A stretch of 26,099 nucleotides of DNA from JAUWKC01 sp035529895. Lineage in GTDB: Bacteria; Planctomycetota; Phycisphaerae; Sedimentisphaerales; Anaerobacaceae. The notes under the pieces are model-generated. The model was given only the letters and a program-made list of their open reading frames with translations. It was not told the DNA's origin and ran no database searches. The stretch spans positions 1 through 26,099 of the forward strand of contig DATKVV010000012.1 of NCBI GenBank assembly GCA_035529895.1, in the 5' to 3' direction. Positions 1 to 8,925 of this stretch are shown here, piece after piece (within the stretch, counting starts at the first letter, position 1; each line of letters opens with the position of its first letter). The translations under genes and the position numbers were made by a program.

Positions 1-1257
1 TCCCTTCAAAGGTTATAAGGTAAGGGCCGTACCGGTATTTGTTGTGACCCACCCAGAAAATAGGGTCGCCGTAGACACGACCCTCGGGACCGACGACCAA
101 AGCCACGCGCTCTATCACTTTCTGCAAATCGGCTCTGTGCAGACACCAAAGCATCAGCGAAATGGCCGTAATGCAGATTGATACATAAACCACCGCCACG
201 CCTGTGCCCACGGCAAGGCGCAATCTGGGCCGGTGACCCCAAATTCTAACCTCGCCTGCTCGAATTCGCCATATTAGACGAACCATCAGAGCATTGAAGA
301 AGGGAATGGTTGTGGCAAGATACCTTGGAGTACGATTGACGCTCGCAAAGGGCAAGATCAATACAAACAGGGCGATGATAGTAGCGACTGTTTTGTCAGC
401 CGCTGATGACCGACGCCATGCCGCAATCCAGGAGACAACCATAATCACCCCAAGTGGAAGGCCCTTGGGCCACTGTAAGAAGCTCTTCCAACGAACTATT
501 TCACCGCTTACAAGAAAACTGTGCAACATACCGGCTTGCATTTGCTCAACGAAGCTGACCTGTGGGTCTCGTATCGCCCAAAAAACGTAGATAACATACG
601 GCAGAATAACTATCACGAATCCCACACTCCCCCATGCAATCAGGCGGCCTATTGCTCTGGTCCTGAGCCAGACAACTGCCCCGCAGCTTATCGAAAAAAC
701 CAGAATCAACCCATTGGGATGCGTAAGAGCACATAAACCCGCCGCCACTCCTGCAAGAAAGCCTGTCACCCTTGACCCCGTATCGAAGAAAACCACCATT
801 AACCACAAAAATACCAGCCCCAGCGCTATATAGTAAATTTCAGGCCGGGCACGCCGGCTGACTTCGAAAAACCAGGGGTGGATAATCGTCGCCAATCCAA
901 TTAGAAAGGCTTGCTTTTCGTCAAACCAGCGACGCATCAGTGAATAAAGGATGACGATGGCCATCACGCCGAAGATTACCGAGCCGATCCGACTGGCCCC
1001 GATGCTATATCGGCAACACTGAAAATGCAGGCGCAAACTAAAGGCAGGACAACCCTATTAGGCAGGTAATGGCTATCCATCCCCCCCAAGCCCTCGACAA
1101 ACGGGTGTTTGAGCGTCCCGGTGCGGGCCAGGCTATAGCCCAGGCCTGAATCCCATACTTCGTCGACATAGACCCGAGGAACACGGCTCAGGTACATCAA
1201 GCCCAGCGCCAATTGCAAAACAACAAGAACGACTATATCTCCCTTCCGCCCGAACAT
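1..1257 (-). pseudogene. GT39-like membrane glycosyltransferase, frameshifted and truncated by the window edge
   Basis: This is an integral-membrane GT-C glycosyltransferase of the ArnT/PMT (GT39) type, which moves a sugar from a polyprenyl-phosphate donor on the outer face of the membrane. The 5' part begins with one TM segment and then an acidic loop motif (YVDEVWD), the expected place for the catalytic Asp-Glu of these enzymes. It runs into TAA at 976-978. The next frame is open from about position 1010 to the window start and reads as continuous hydrophobic protein with roughly eight more TM helices (e.g. VIFGVMAIVILYSL, ALGLVFLWLMVVFF). The two parts therefore join through a one-base shift near 997-1010. 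I chose ATG 1257 because AGGGAG lies just upstream. A GTG at 1308 overlapping the PTPS stop is the alternative. It is last in the leftward operon. A real mutation and a sequencing error are both possible. The 3' end is outside the window. Confidence 0.72.
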
Positions 1258-1304
1258 TCTTTCTCCCTGCCAAACTTTTTTCCCGGGCAACACCTCGCTT
1301 GCAG

Positions 1305-2105
1305 TCACGCTCCGTAGTAACTACAGTAAGTTTTATCGGTTTCCCACACTGTTACGCAGTGCAGCGACGCTTCGCCGAATTTGCCGGCAAGCCTCTGCCA
1401 TGCCAGAAATGTAATGTTTTCGACGGTGGGATTGCTCTTGCCAAGCTCAGCCACGTCAACATTAAGGTTTTTATGGTCAACGAGCTTTATGAATTCATCA
1501 TCCACGATTTTTTCAAAACCGCCCGCTCTAAAATCACTGCCGCCCTGCCGCGCCCTTACAGTCACTTCGACCACATAGTTGTGGCCGTGACCGGCCGGAT
1601 TAGCGCATTTGCCGAAAACCTCCACGTTGCGCTCCGCCGAAAAATCCTCGTTCCAGAGCTTATGCATCGCCGCAAATTCGAATTTCTCGCTATAGTATAT
1701 CATCTTACAATCCTCACCGTCAATCGCAATCTTGGAAAAAGGATTAAGCGCCAGACTCAGCCTGCTCAGCCCGGCCGTCCCGAACTTGTCCGCCAGTTGT
1801 CCCCATCCTGACTTCAGCAGCTCCACAACTCCGGGAAACCCGATGTGCCTGCGTTCCCGAAAGTCTGCCCTTATTCGCCTGCCGAAAAGCGGCACGACGA
1901 ACTGCCGAACGGCCTGGTCGATATCGAGCACGTTAACGACAAATCCGGTGGCCGGCTCAACCTCGCCCACAAGCTCCACGCATAATTCCAAAAACAACGA
2001 CAGCCCCTCGCCGGGCGGCCTCGACGCGTACGAATTGAAACCCGTACCCTCCTCCGGCAAAAAAGGATTAATGGAAAACCGCACATGCCTGGCCAATCTA
2101 TGCAT
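1305..2105 (-). CDS. 6-pyruvoyl-tetrahydropterin synthase family protein with two tandem domains
   Basis: PTPS converts 7,8-dihydroneopterin triphosphate, the product of GTP cyclohydrolase I, to 6-pyruvoyl-tetrahydropterin or, in QueD relatives, carboxy-tetrahydropterin. The 266-residue product is about twice the usual length. The C-terminal half (about 135-266) is a full domain with the zinc histidines (H148 and GHGHNY at 172-177), the catalytic Cys167 in FGKCANPAGHGHNY, the Asp210-His211 pair in DHKNLN, PTVEN with Glu229, and the substrate-binding Glu256 in WETDKTY. These segments are closer to animal PTPS than to the Cys-less PTPS-III class. The N-terminal half resembles a second copy (GEVEPATGFVVNVLDI) but lacks the zinc histidines, so it is probably structural. 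ATG 2105 is preferred, with TTG 2114 as alternative. The neighbour folE makes its substrate. The end product (biopterin-like, queuosine or folate) cannot be settled here. Confidence 0.88.
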   Translation of the reverse strand: MHRLARHVRFSINPFLPEEGTGFNSYASRPPGEGLSLFLELCVELVGEVEPATGFVVNVLDIDQAVRQFVVPLFGRRIRADFRERRHIGFPGVVELLKSGWGQLADKFGTAGLSRLSLALNPFSKIAIDGEDCKMIYYSEKFEFAAMHKLWNEDFSAERNVEVFGKCANPAGHGHNYVVEVTVRARQGGSDFRAGGFEKIVDDEFIKLVDHKNLNVDVAELGKSNPTVENITFLAWQRLAGKFGEASLHCVTVWETDKTYCSYYGA

Positions 2106-2197
2106 CGACAACAACCTTTTTTAACCGGCGGTTCGCACACGACCTCGAGCCCGCCGCCGCCTCCTTCTCTATCGGCCCCGCCGTCAGCCTGTCAGTC

Positions 2198-2779
2198 CTA
2201 CTTGTGCATCAGGCTCATAATCTCACTGCGGCTCTTCGGGTCCCTCTTGAATATTCCGCGCAGCGACGATGTCACCATCACCGAGCCGGGCTTCTTAATC
2301 CCCCGGATGGTCATACAGCTATGGGCGGCCTCCAGCACGACCGCCACCCCCCTCGGCTTCAGACTCTCCATCAAAAAGTCCGCTATCTGGTCCGTAAGAC
2401 GTTCCTGAACCTGCAGCCGACGCGCAAAACAATCAACCACCCTCGCCAGCTTGCTCACGCCCAGCACCGCCCCCGCAGGCAGATACGCCACGTGCGCCGT
2501 GCCGATAAACGGCATAAGATGGTGCTCGCATATACTGTAAAAAGGTATGTCACGCAAAAGAACTATCTCGTCATAGTTCTCCGTAAAAACCCTCCGAGTA
2601 TGCTGTTTGGGGTCCTCCCCCATCCCGCCCAGAAGTTCGGCGTACATCCTCGCCACCCGCGCAGGCGTGTCCCTGATTCCTTCTCGCTCAATGTCCTCGC
2701 CTACCGCCAGAAGTATCTCTCTAACCGCTTTGGCGATTCTTTCCGTATCGACTTGTGCGTTTTCTGAACCCATATTCAC
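2198..2779 (-). CDS. folE: GTP cyclohydrolase I
   Basis: This enzyme opens and rearranges GTP to 7,8-dihydroneopterin triphosphate, the entry step to folate and biopterin-type pterins. The product is 193 residues, a normal bacterial length. The zinc ligands are visible as Cys84 and His87 in ICEHH and Cys155 in AHSCM, with the conserved His153 beside it. The spacing matches E. coli FolE at a constant offset of 26 residues. The long motif around KLARVVDCFARRLQVQERLT is the family core. The start is GTG at 2779, three bases after the aminopeptidase stop, with AGGA upstream. An in-frame ATG at 2773 is the alternative. The tight spacing indicates translational coupling within the leftward operon. 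The PTPS homologue next in line would use its product. Confidence 0.96.
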   Translation of the reverse strand: MNMGSENAQVDTERIAKAVREILLAVGEDIEREGIRDTPARVARMYAELLGGMGEDPKQHTRRVFTENYDEIVLLRDIPFYSICEHHLMPFIGTAHVAYLPAGAVLGVSKLARVVDCFARRLQVQERLTDQIADFLMESLKPRGVAVVLEAAHSCMTIRGIKKPGSVMVTSSLRGIFKRDPKSRSEIMSLMHK

Positions 2780-2782
2780 CTT

Positions 2783-4315
2783 TTATCCTGCCGAATTCAT
2801 AAGGTAAGTGGCTAACAGCCGCACGCCGAAACCGCTCGACCCTTCCGCCGTATACTCCGTCGCTTTCTCAAAAATCTCCACACCTGCTATATCCAGATGC
2901 GCCCACTTTTTACCCTCCACAAACTGCCTCAAAAAAGCCGCCGCCGTGCACGCGCCGCCCCATTGGCCGCCGATATTCTTCAAATCCGCTATCTTGCTTT
3001 TCATTTCTTCCGCGTACTCGTCGCCGCTGGGCATGCGCCAGACCTTTTCCCCGCTCTCCTCCGACGCCCTCTCAAGCTGCTTTATCAGCTTTTCGTCGTT
3101 GCCCATCAGCCCCGCCATATATTTGCCCAGCGCCACCCTGCACGCCCCGGTCAGTGTCGCAATATCGATTATAATATCACAGTTCTGCTTGACCGCATAG
3201 CTCAGCCCGTCGCAAAGTATCATCCTGCCTTCGGCGTCGGTGTTCTGCACCTCCACCGTCTTGCCGCTGAAAGTCGTCACAATGTCACCGGGACGATAGC
3301 TCGACCCGCTCGGCAGGTTCTCCGCCGACGGTATTATCCCGTAAACGTTTATGGGCAGCCTCAGCTCCGCCGCCGCCTTCATCGCCCCTAATACCGCAAT
3401 CCCTCCGGTTTTATCCAGTTTCATCTCCTCCATCTTTGCTGCGGGCTTTATACTTATCCCGCCCGAATCGAACGTTATCGCCTTGCCCACCAGGCCGATG
3501 GTCGGCCTGCCCTTTGTCCCTTTGCCGCCGGGGCTGTACTTAAGAACAATAAACCTCGGCTTATTCTGCGAGCCTGACCCGACCGCAAGTACCCCCCCCA
3601 TACCCTTCGCCGCTAACTGCTTCTCGTCAAAAACCGTGCAGCTCAGATTCTTCGAACGACGGGCCAGCTCCTTTGCCGCGGCCGCCAGCGCCGCCGGATT
3701 TACCACGTTGCCGGGCCGGTTCGCAAGCGTCCTCGCGTAACTTTGTGCCTTCCCGATGATTATCCCGCTGCCAAGCCCCCTGTCCAGCCTCCTTATTTTC
3801 GCCGCATCCGAATCAATCAGCTCAACCTGCAGCGAGTCCAGCCGCCCGTTTTCGCCCTCCGTGACAAACTCGTCATAGCGATAGCTGCCCAGATACGTCC
3901 CCTCTGCCGTCACCCGGCCAACCGCGCCCAAATCGAATCGCCCCCCGAACGCGCGGTGTAATGCCAGACTAAGCCTCTGGGCCCGGATTTCCACCGCTTT
4001 TTTCGCGGCATTGGCCGCCGCCTTGCGAACTGTATCAAGCGCAGCCTTTTTCTTCTCGCCCAGCCCCACCAGCAAAACCCGTCTGGCGCCTATCTTCTCG
4101 TTGCCGTAAACAATGGCGCTTGTTCCCTCTTTTGCCTTGAAATCACCCAGCTTGCTCAACCGTTCGATGGCCCCGTCGAGCTTGCTGTCAAGCTCACCGA
4201 CGGTCTTATCCAGACCCTTCACATCAGAAAAAACCCCCACCGCCAGCAGCTCGGTCCTGCACCTGCTGACATCGACCTTCCGTGTCCTTACTTTCACATC
4301 GATAATCTCTTTCAT
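2783..4315 (-). CDS. pepA: Leucyl aminopeptidase (peptidase family M17)
   Basis: This is a cytosolic two-metal aminopeptidase that removes N-terminal residues from peptides in protein turnover; it usually forms hexamers. The 510-residue length fits the family. The N-terminal domain (1-170) is variable. The catalytic domain (about 180-510) carries every metal and active-site position: Lys278 and Asp283 (VGKAITFDSGG), Lys290, Asp301, then the signature NTDAEGR with Asp360, Glu362 and Arg364. These sit at a constant offset of 8 from E. coli PepA numbering. The start ATG at 4315 overlaps the prfB stop by four bases (ATGA), so translation is probably coupled to release factor 2. folE begins three bases after its stop. 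Nothing suggests a broken or atypical enzyme. Some PepA proteins also bind DNA, which cannot be judged from this sequence. Confidence 0.96.
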   Translation of the reverse strand: MKEIIDVKVRTRKVDVSRCRTELLAVGVFSDVKGLDKTVGELDSKLDGAIERLSKLGDFKAKEGTSAIVYGNEKIGARRVLLVGLGEKKKAALDTVRKAAANAAKKAVEIRAQRLSLALHRAFGGRFDLGAVGRVTAEGTYLGSYRYDEFVTEGENGRLDSLQVELIDSDAAKIRRLDRGLGSGIIIGKAQSYARTLANRPGNVVNPAALAAAAKELARRSKNLSCTVFDEKQLAAKGMGGVLAVGSGSQNKPRFIVLKYSPGGKGTKGRPTIGLVGKAITFDSGGISIKPAAKMEEMKLDKTGGIAVLGAMKAAAELRLPINVYGIIPSAENLPSGSSYRPGDIVTTFSGKTVEVQNTDAEGRMILCDGLSYAVKQNCDIIIDIATLTGACRVALGKYMAGLMGNDEKLIKQLERASEESGEKVWRMPSGDEYAEEMKSKIADLKNIGGQWGGACTAAAFLRQFVEGKKWAHLDIAGVEIFEKATEYTAEGSSGFGVRLLATYLMNSAG

Positions 4316-5449
4316 TTTTTCCCTGACCCTTGTCCTTTCTCCTTATTCACGCCCTTCGCACGGCGCCGCAGATAGCTTTCGATGAATCCATCGAGCTTTC
4401 CGTCCAGCACCGCGCTCACGTCGCCCGTCTGAAAATCCGTTCGATGGTCCTTCACCATCTGATAAGGCTGCAGCACATAGCTGCGTATCTGATTCCCCCA
4501 GGCGATTTCGCCCTTGTCGCTGTAAAGCTTTGCCAGCTCCGCATCCCTTTTTTGCTGCTCGAGAATGTATAATTTGGCCTTGAGCATCTTCATCGCATGC
4601 GCCCTGTTTTTGTGCTGGCTTCTTTCATTCTGGCACTGCACCACAATACCCGTCGGCACATGCAGAATCCGCACCGCCGAGCTTACCTTGTTCACGTTTT
4701 GCCCCCCCGGACCGCTGGCACGGTAAAAATCAACCTTCAAGTCCCCCTCGTTTATCTTAATATCGATGTCCTCGTCAAATTCGGGAACGCAGTCCACCGC
4801 CGCAAAACTCGTGTGCCGCCGCTTGGCCGCATCGAACGGACTTATTCGCACAAGCCGGTGTACCCCCACCTCGCAAGAAAGCTTCCCGAAAGCAAAAGGC
4901 CCGCTGACCCGCAGCGTGATAGACCGCAGCCCCGCCTCTTCGCCCGGCGTCATATCCAGCTCCTCGTATTTGTATCTCTTCGCCTCGAAGTACCGCACAT
5001 ACATCCGCAGAAGCATACTCACCCAGTCGCAGCTTTCCGTCCCCCCGGCGCCCGCGTGAATGCTGAAAAAACACTTCTTCGCATCGTTCGGCCCGCTTAA
5101 CAGCCCCGCCAGTTCTATCTGCTCGCACCTCTTTGTAAGACTGCCCAGATCCTCCCGCAACTGCGCCAGTTCGTCCGCATCGGATTCCACCGCCAAATCG
5201 AACAGCTCCGCCAGGTCTTTGACCTCCTGCAAAACCTCCTCCACCGGCTCAACCACCGATTTCAGCGCGCTCAATTGACCGACAACCGACTGAGCCGCCT
5301 CCGGATTGTCCCAGAATCCCGCTTTCGACATCTTGCGTTCGAGTGCGGTAAGTTGCGCCTTCTTGCCGGACAAGTCAAAGCCAGTCCCGGATTCGTTCTA
5401 TCCGGGCCGACAAATCTGATATCGCTGACTTTAGTTCCGCAACTTCCAT
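4312..5449 (-). CDS. prfB: Peptide chain release factor 2, with programmed +1 frameshift
   Basis: RF2 recognises UAA and UGA stop codons and triggers peptide release. The reading frame begins at ATG 5449 (TAAGGCG just before it) and runs 24 codons to CTT at 5380-5378. It then meets TGA at 5377-5375. Sliding one base forward (CTT-T-GAC) continues into the main frame, giving 378 residues. This CUUUGAC arrangement is the known autoregulatory frameshift of bacterial prfB: low RF2 favours the slip. The first zero-frame stretch (MEVAELKSAISDL) resembles RF2 N-termini. Downstream, the stop-codon-reading tripeptide SPF is at 203-205 and the catalytic GGQ at 248-250, close to E. coli 205-207 and 250-252. 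The usual strong internal Shine-Dalgarno is replaced by a weaker CCGGGA. Annotation starting at the TTG 5373 would wrongly shorten the protein. Confidence 0.96.
5375..5380 (-). promoter_or_regulatory. prfB +1 programmed frameshift site (CTT TGA C)
   Basis: On the minus strand the zero frame reads CGG GAC TGG CTT TGA. The next base is C, giving the classic slippery CUU followed by the poorly terminating UGAC. Reading one base ahead joins the frame that encodes the whole of RF2. GGGA about five bases before CTT could act as a weak internal Shine-Dalgarno-like stimulator. Confidence 0.93.
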
Positions 5450-5522
5450 CGCCTTACTCTCATATATTTGCAGGAAAACTGCCCTTGCTTGCGTACGCCT
5501 GTTCTTCGACCGCCCTTAATCT

Positions 5523-7121
5523 TCACGGTATATTCAGCGGATCTATGTCCCCGATTCTTTCAGAATAAACCTTATGAGGGTATTTGGTCAGAAGCTCCTG
5601 CCGGTACTCATCCAGCCTTGCCTCTCGTTCTATCCGCCGCATTCGCTCCTCAACCTCACGCTCAACGCTCGAGTATTCCCGTGCCGAGCCGGGCCTCTTC
5701 TCCAGTACCTTCACAACGCGCCACTTGACCGCCCACATCGTCTGCCGGCTCTCGCCTTCGCCGTAAAAACCCTTGACAGGCCCGATTATCTCGTTGGGCT
5801 CGCCCGCCCATAATTCCTTAAAAAATACCCCTTCTCTCGCCGCCGTAGTATCAACCGCTTTCTCTTCTTTCCTCAGCGAATATTCCTGCTTGACCGCCTC
5901 GAAATCCTTCCCCCCCCTCAGCTCCCGCCTCACTTTTCGCGCCGTCTTGAGGTCCGCGCACCAGATTTGGTCCACCTTGACCACGTCGGCGCTCTTGAAT
6001 TCCTCCTTGTGGCTGTTGAAGTACTCCGCCGCCTCTTCTTTGGTCGGTCGCTTAAGGCCGCTTAAAGCGTTCCTCATCACCCTGCTGAACAGAATCCTGT
6101 CCTCATACGCTCTCAGCTCTCTTACGAAGTTCTCCTCCTTATCCAGCCCTTGACGCCTCGCCTCCGCAAGAAAAACCGGCGTCCTCATCGCCCTGTCTAA
6201 TAACTGCTCCACCCCCTGCACCGTGCCCGCGTCCTTCGGCCGCGACGGCGGTGACATCTCATTCAGCGTCTCAAACCAGTTCAGCAGCGTTATCTTCCCG
6301 TCGTCAAACGTCGCCAGCACAATCTCCTTCTCTTCCGGCGTCAGCTCCTCTTGTATCTGCCAGTTTGCTATCCACCCCCCTCTCCGCTCTTTTTGAGGAC
6401 TATAAAGCAGCCGGTTGTGTATCTCCGCCGCTTTCCCGAAATTCTCACTTAGCTTCCGAACGTGAGCTTTTCTGGTCAGCTCGTTATAAAACTGCTCCAC
6501 AAGCTCCCTCGCTCTTTCATTCTGTACCATCGCCGTCGCCCGGGCCCGGTCCAGCTTGGGGTCCGACTTCAGTTTCGCCTCTATGTCCGCATCCGTAACT
6601 CTCAACTTGTCCTGCAGGTTTGTGCGCAGCAGTAACGATACCAGCCTTCCTTCGTAAAACCGCCTGATTGACGAATCCCCCTGCTGCAGATTCTGCGCCC
6701 GCCCTTCAAGTGACATCGCCTTATCCGCCATCAGTTTCATCAGCACCGTCTTTGCGTCCGGCGCCTCGGCTGCCGGCCCCGGCTCCTCCTCGTACCCGCG
6801 AAGCTCATTTATCAGCCTGTACTCAACCTCCTGTTTCGTGACAACATAATCCCCTATTTCGCCGACCACGTTCGGGTCGTCCGCGTGCTTCGCCACAAAA
6901 GGCTGCTCCGCCGGCCTTGTCTCAGCCGGCTTGGCCTCCACCACTGGAGGCTTTACCTCAACAGGCTTGGCCTCCACCGGCTGTATTCTCGCTTGTTCCC
7001 GCTCAACCGCCGTCGGCGTTTCGCCAACCTGCGCTGCCCGCTCCGTTTGGCTGCACGAGCAGCAAACCACCATTAATCCCACTGTCAAAACCGTTACCGG
7101 CCTGCCAAAAAACCGTTTCAT
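5523..7121 (-). CDS. Lipoprotein peptidyl-prolyl isomerase of the SurA/PpiC type
   Basis: This is probably a periplasmic, lipid-anchored folding chaperone. The N-terminus has basic residues, a hydrophobic stretch and VCCSC, a plausible lipobox with lipidated Cys23. A Pro/Ala/Lys/Glu-rich linker (about 47-76) repeats PVE-KP-like units. The next region (about 85-220), with GEIGDYVVTKQEVEYRL, resembles the SurA N-terminal chaperone domain. The parvulin-like region is around 375-475 (VKVDQIWCADLKTARKV, then GGKDFEAVKQEYS). The start ATG 7121 follows AAGGA at good spacing. An upstream in-frame extension to 7190 would spoil the signal peptide. It is the first gene of the leftward operon, with a promoter at 7226-7254. 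A 73-base gap separates it from prfB. The rotamase catalytic residues are not clear enough to claim enzyme activity. Confidence 0.85.
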   Translation of the reverse strand: MKRFFGRPVTVLTVGLMVVCCSCSQTERAAQVGETPTAVEREQARIQPVEAKPVEVKPPVVEAKPAETRPAEQPFVAKHADDPNVVGEIGDYVVTKQEVEYRLINELRGYEEEPGPAAEAPDAKTVLMKLMADKAMSLEGRAQNLQQGDSSIRRFYEGRLVSLLLRTNLQDKLRVTDADIEAKLKSDPKLDRARATAMVQNERARELVEQFYNELTRKAHVRKLSENFGKAAEIHNRLLYSPQKERRGGWIANWQIQEELTPEEKEIVLATFDDGKITLLNWFETLNEMSPPSRPKDAGTVQGVEQLLDRAMRTPVFLAEARRQGLDKEENFVRELRAYEDRILFSRVMRNALSGLKRPTKEEAAEYFNSHKEEFKSADVVKVDQIWCADLKTARKVRRELRGGKDFEAVKQEYSLRKEEKAVDTTAAREGVFFKELWAGEPNEIIGPVKGFYGEGESRQTMWAVKWRVVKVLEKRPGSAREYSSVEREVEERMRRIEREARLDEYRQELLTKYPHKVYSERIGDIDPLNIP

Positions 7122-7225
7122 AGCACATATCCTTCCAAATATACTAAAAACCACGCGCTTCCGGGCCTTTTCTAACTGCCTGTCATACAATCCATCCCGG
7201 CCACCCTCTCTACCCTAAAACCGCT

Positions 7226-7254
7226 AAAATAACCAAAACCGCCGTTTTTGTCAA
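7226..7254 (-). promoter_or_regulatory. Sigma70-like promoter for the PPIase-prfB-pepA-folE-PTPS operon
   Basis: On the minus strand a perfect TTGACA (7254-7249) is followed after exactly 17 bases by TATTTT (7231-7226). Transcription would start near 7218, leaving about 100 bases of leader before ATG 7121. It lies between the Argonaute stop and the first operon gene. Confidence 0.68.
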
Positions 7255-7305
7255 AACAAAAATCCCCCTTGCCCCGTTAGAAACAACCCGCCGTATCAAT
7301 TGCAT

Positions 7306-7416
7306 GGCTAGCCCGCAAGCCTGCCTTGCGCGCCATCACTCCCGCCCCATGCAAAAGTAGCATGGGCGTCAGCCAAACAATCCAGCTAGCGCCTATGCGC
7401 GGGGGGACACCTTTAA
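7306..7416. repeat. Structured non-coding block beside the Argonaute 3' end
   Basis: Two hairpins lie side by side. CGCAAG/CTTGCG has a five-base loop (7314-7330), and CCCATGC/GCATGGG has a seven-base loop (7346-7366). GCTAGC occurs at both edges. The block ends with ACACCTTTAA (7407-7416), whose reverse complement TTAAAGGTGT recurs at 10321-10330 on the other side of the module. No T-run follows either hairpin, so these are not simple intrinsic terminators. A REP-like element or a cassette edge is possible. The rest of the 7255-7434 gap holds no gene. Confidence 0.5.
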
Positions 7417-7434
7417 TTCTCCTGCGAGGATTTC

Positions 7435-8925
7435 TTACATATAAAAGCTATATCTGGCTGCAATTCTTGATTCGGGGGCATTGATCGGTATGTATTTCAA
7501 TATATACCCCACACGGCGTGCTGCGTGAAGAGTGATTGGCTCACTCATGTCAAACTGCGTATTGTTCCAGTTCATCTTTGTTAAAGCAAGAATCTCACGG
7601 CAAAGTGTTTCACGGGACTGTTGAACGGTATCGAACTCTATTTGCAATGCACGAGGCATATAAAGCCCGGGGTAAGTTTGAAAAAAGGGCACACTTCCCC
7701 GCGTATAAAGCAAGTGTTTATTACCATCGAGTTCTATATGGGTGCCACGTAGAACTGGATAGGCTCCCACTCGGAAAAGGCGGACAGAGCTTTTACGTAT
7801 GCTCAACATGTCAGCCATTGATATATGTTCTTGTTTGAGACCCGTTGAAAATCCTTCTACCTCATCTTCTGTAAAATAGGAGCTTTTATGAAGAACAACC
7901 CGTGCAGGCATATTTTTGTGCTCATCTCGGTATCGCTGTAGCGCTTGAATCAATATCTTAGCTGAATCTTCATTGTTCAGATGGGGTGTCCGATCTCTCT
8001 TGGACTGTTGGGCTTGGCCTCCTCGCACAACAACACCTTCGCCACGTTCATTGAAGATTTGAGCGATGCTCGTAAACACTGCCGTCTCATCCAAGGTCTT
8101 GTAGAAGCTGATACCAATATAGCAGGTATCATAATCGCTTGATTGACGAGACAATCTCCAAGGCACACATCCAGCCTTGTAATACATTGCTGTGAACAGA
8201 TTCCATGCACGAGTCGCGGGGTCCTGTAGTTGACGTGCTTTCTTACGTCGTCGTTTCTTTTTTGTGGATCTTCCACGAGTTCCGACACCAAAAGTTGACG
8301 GTAGAACCAATTGTATTGGGATTCGATAGTTCATAGCTTCTGATTTTAGGTAGTGATGGAAATCATGGCGATACGTATTGACTACGTCATCCTCATCTTG
8401 TCCAGAACGTGACACAGCCTTTACCATTTCAGCGGCCCGGTCCAACTGTTGCCCCAGTAGCTCTGGTATTATGCAAAAGATAATATCTGGCTTGTTTTCA
8501 TTGGCCAAATAGTCAATTTCAGACGTATATAAACCAACTGCATTCTTGATAATTTCTCCCGCACTATGCACCTTCTGCAATCCGGTAATCCCTGCGCTAG
8601 ATAGGTTTCTTACGGCACGCTCATCACATGCCCATTCGGCATTAAAAGGGGAGCTTGCTCCGAATCCGGGGAAACGGGGAAACAAATTTGGCTTTGATGT
8701 TTCTTTCGATTCAATCCCTGAATCACATAGTTCCAACCATTCAAGGAACTTGTCATTTAGATCAGGTAAGCCTATTATGGCAATATTAATGCGTCGCACA
8801 TCAGAGCGTTCATCTCTGTCCAGAGTGCCATAATTGAGAAGGCCAAATCTTATATCTATGTGGCGATTGCCGCCCCCAAATTCCAGTTCGATGTCAACTT
8901 CATCAATGAACTTTGTCTCAGTCAC
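7435..8925 (-). CDS. Short prokaryotic Argonaute (MID-PIWI, catalytically inactive), SPARDA type
   Basis: This is a guide-binding subunit that would load a small nucleic-acid guide and recognise complementary DNA together with its APAZ partner. At 496 residues it has only the MID (about 140-230) and PIWI (about 235-496) halves. The N-terminal strand ELEFGGGNRHIDIRFGL is a hallmark of short Argonautes. The MID region contains HHYLK and IPIQLV, expected parts of the guide 5'-phosphate pocket. PIWI begins with YIGISFY (269-275), where Ser replaces the first catalytic Asp. A later catalytic position falls in LHKSS, also without Asp, so target slicing is not expected. A polybasic stretch (about 222-231) links MID and PIWI. 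GTG 8925 overlaps the upstream stop as GTGA with a G-rich stretch before it. GTG 8940 is also possible. Codons are more AT-rich than in the flanking operons. Confidence 0.9.
   Translation of the reverse strand: MTETKFIDEVDIELEFGGGNRHIDIRFGLLNYGTLDRDERSDVRRINIAIIGLPDLNDKFLEWLELCDSGIESKETSKPNLFPRFPGFGASSPFNAEWACDERAVRNLSSAGITGLQKVHSAGEIIKNAVGLYTSEIDYLANENKPDIIFCIIPELLGQQLDRAAEMVKAVSRSGQDEDDVVNTYRHDFHHYLKSEAMNYRIPIQLVLPSTFGVGTRGRSTKKKRRRKKARQLQDPATRAWNLFTAMYYKAGCVPWRLSRQSSDYDTCYIGISFYKTLDETAVFTSIAQIFNERGEGVVVRGGQAQQSKRDRTPHLNNEDSAKILIQALQRYRDEHKNMPARVVLHKSSYFTEDEVEGFSTGLKQEHISMADMLSIRKSSVRLFRVGAYPVLRGTHIELDGNKHLLYTRGSVPFFQTYPGLYMPRALQIEFDTVQQSRETLCREILALTKMNWNNTQFDMSEPITLHAARRVGYILKYIPINAPESRIAARYSFYM

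Noticed and set aside
7346..7366. Intrinsic terminator after the Argonaute gene
   Set aside because: The hairpin is good but no T-run follows on either strand.
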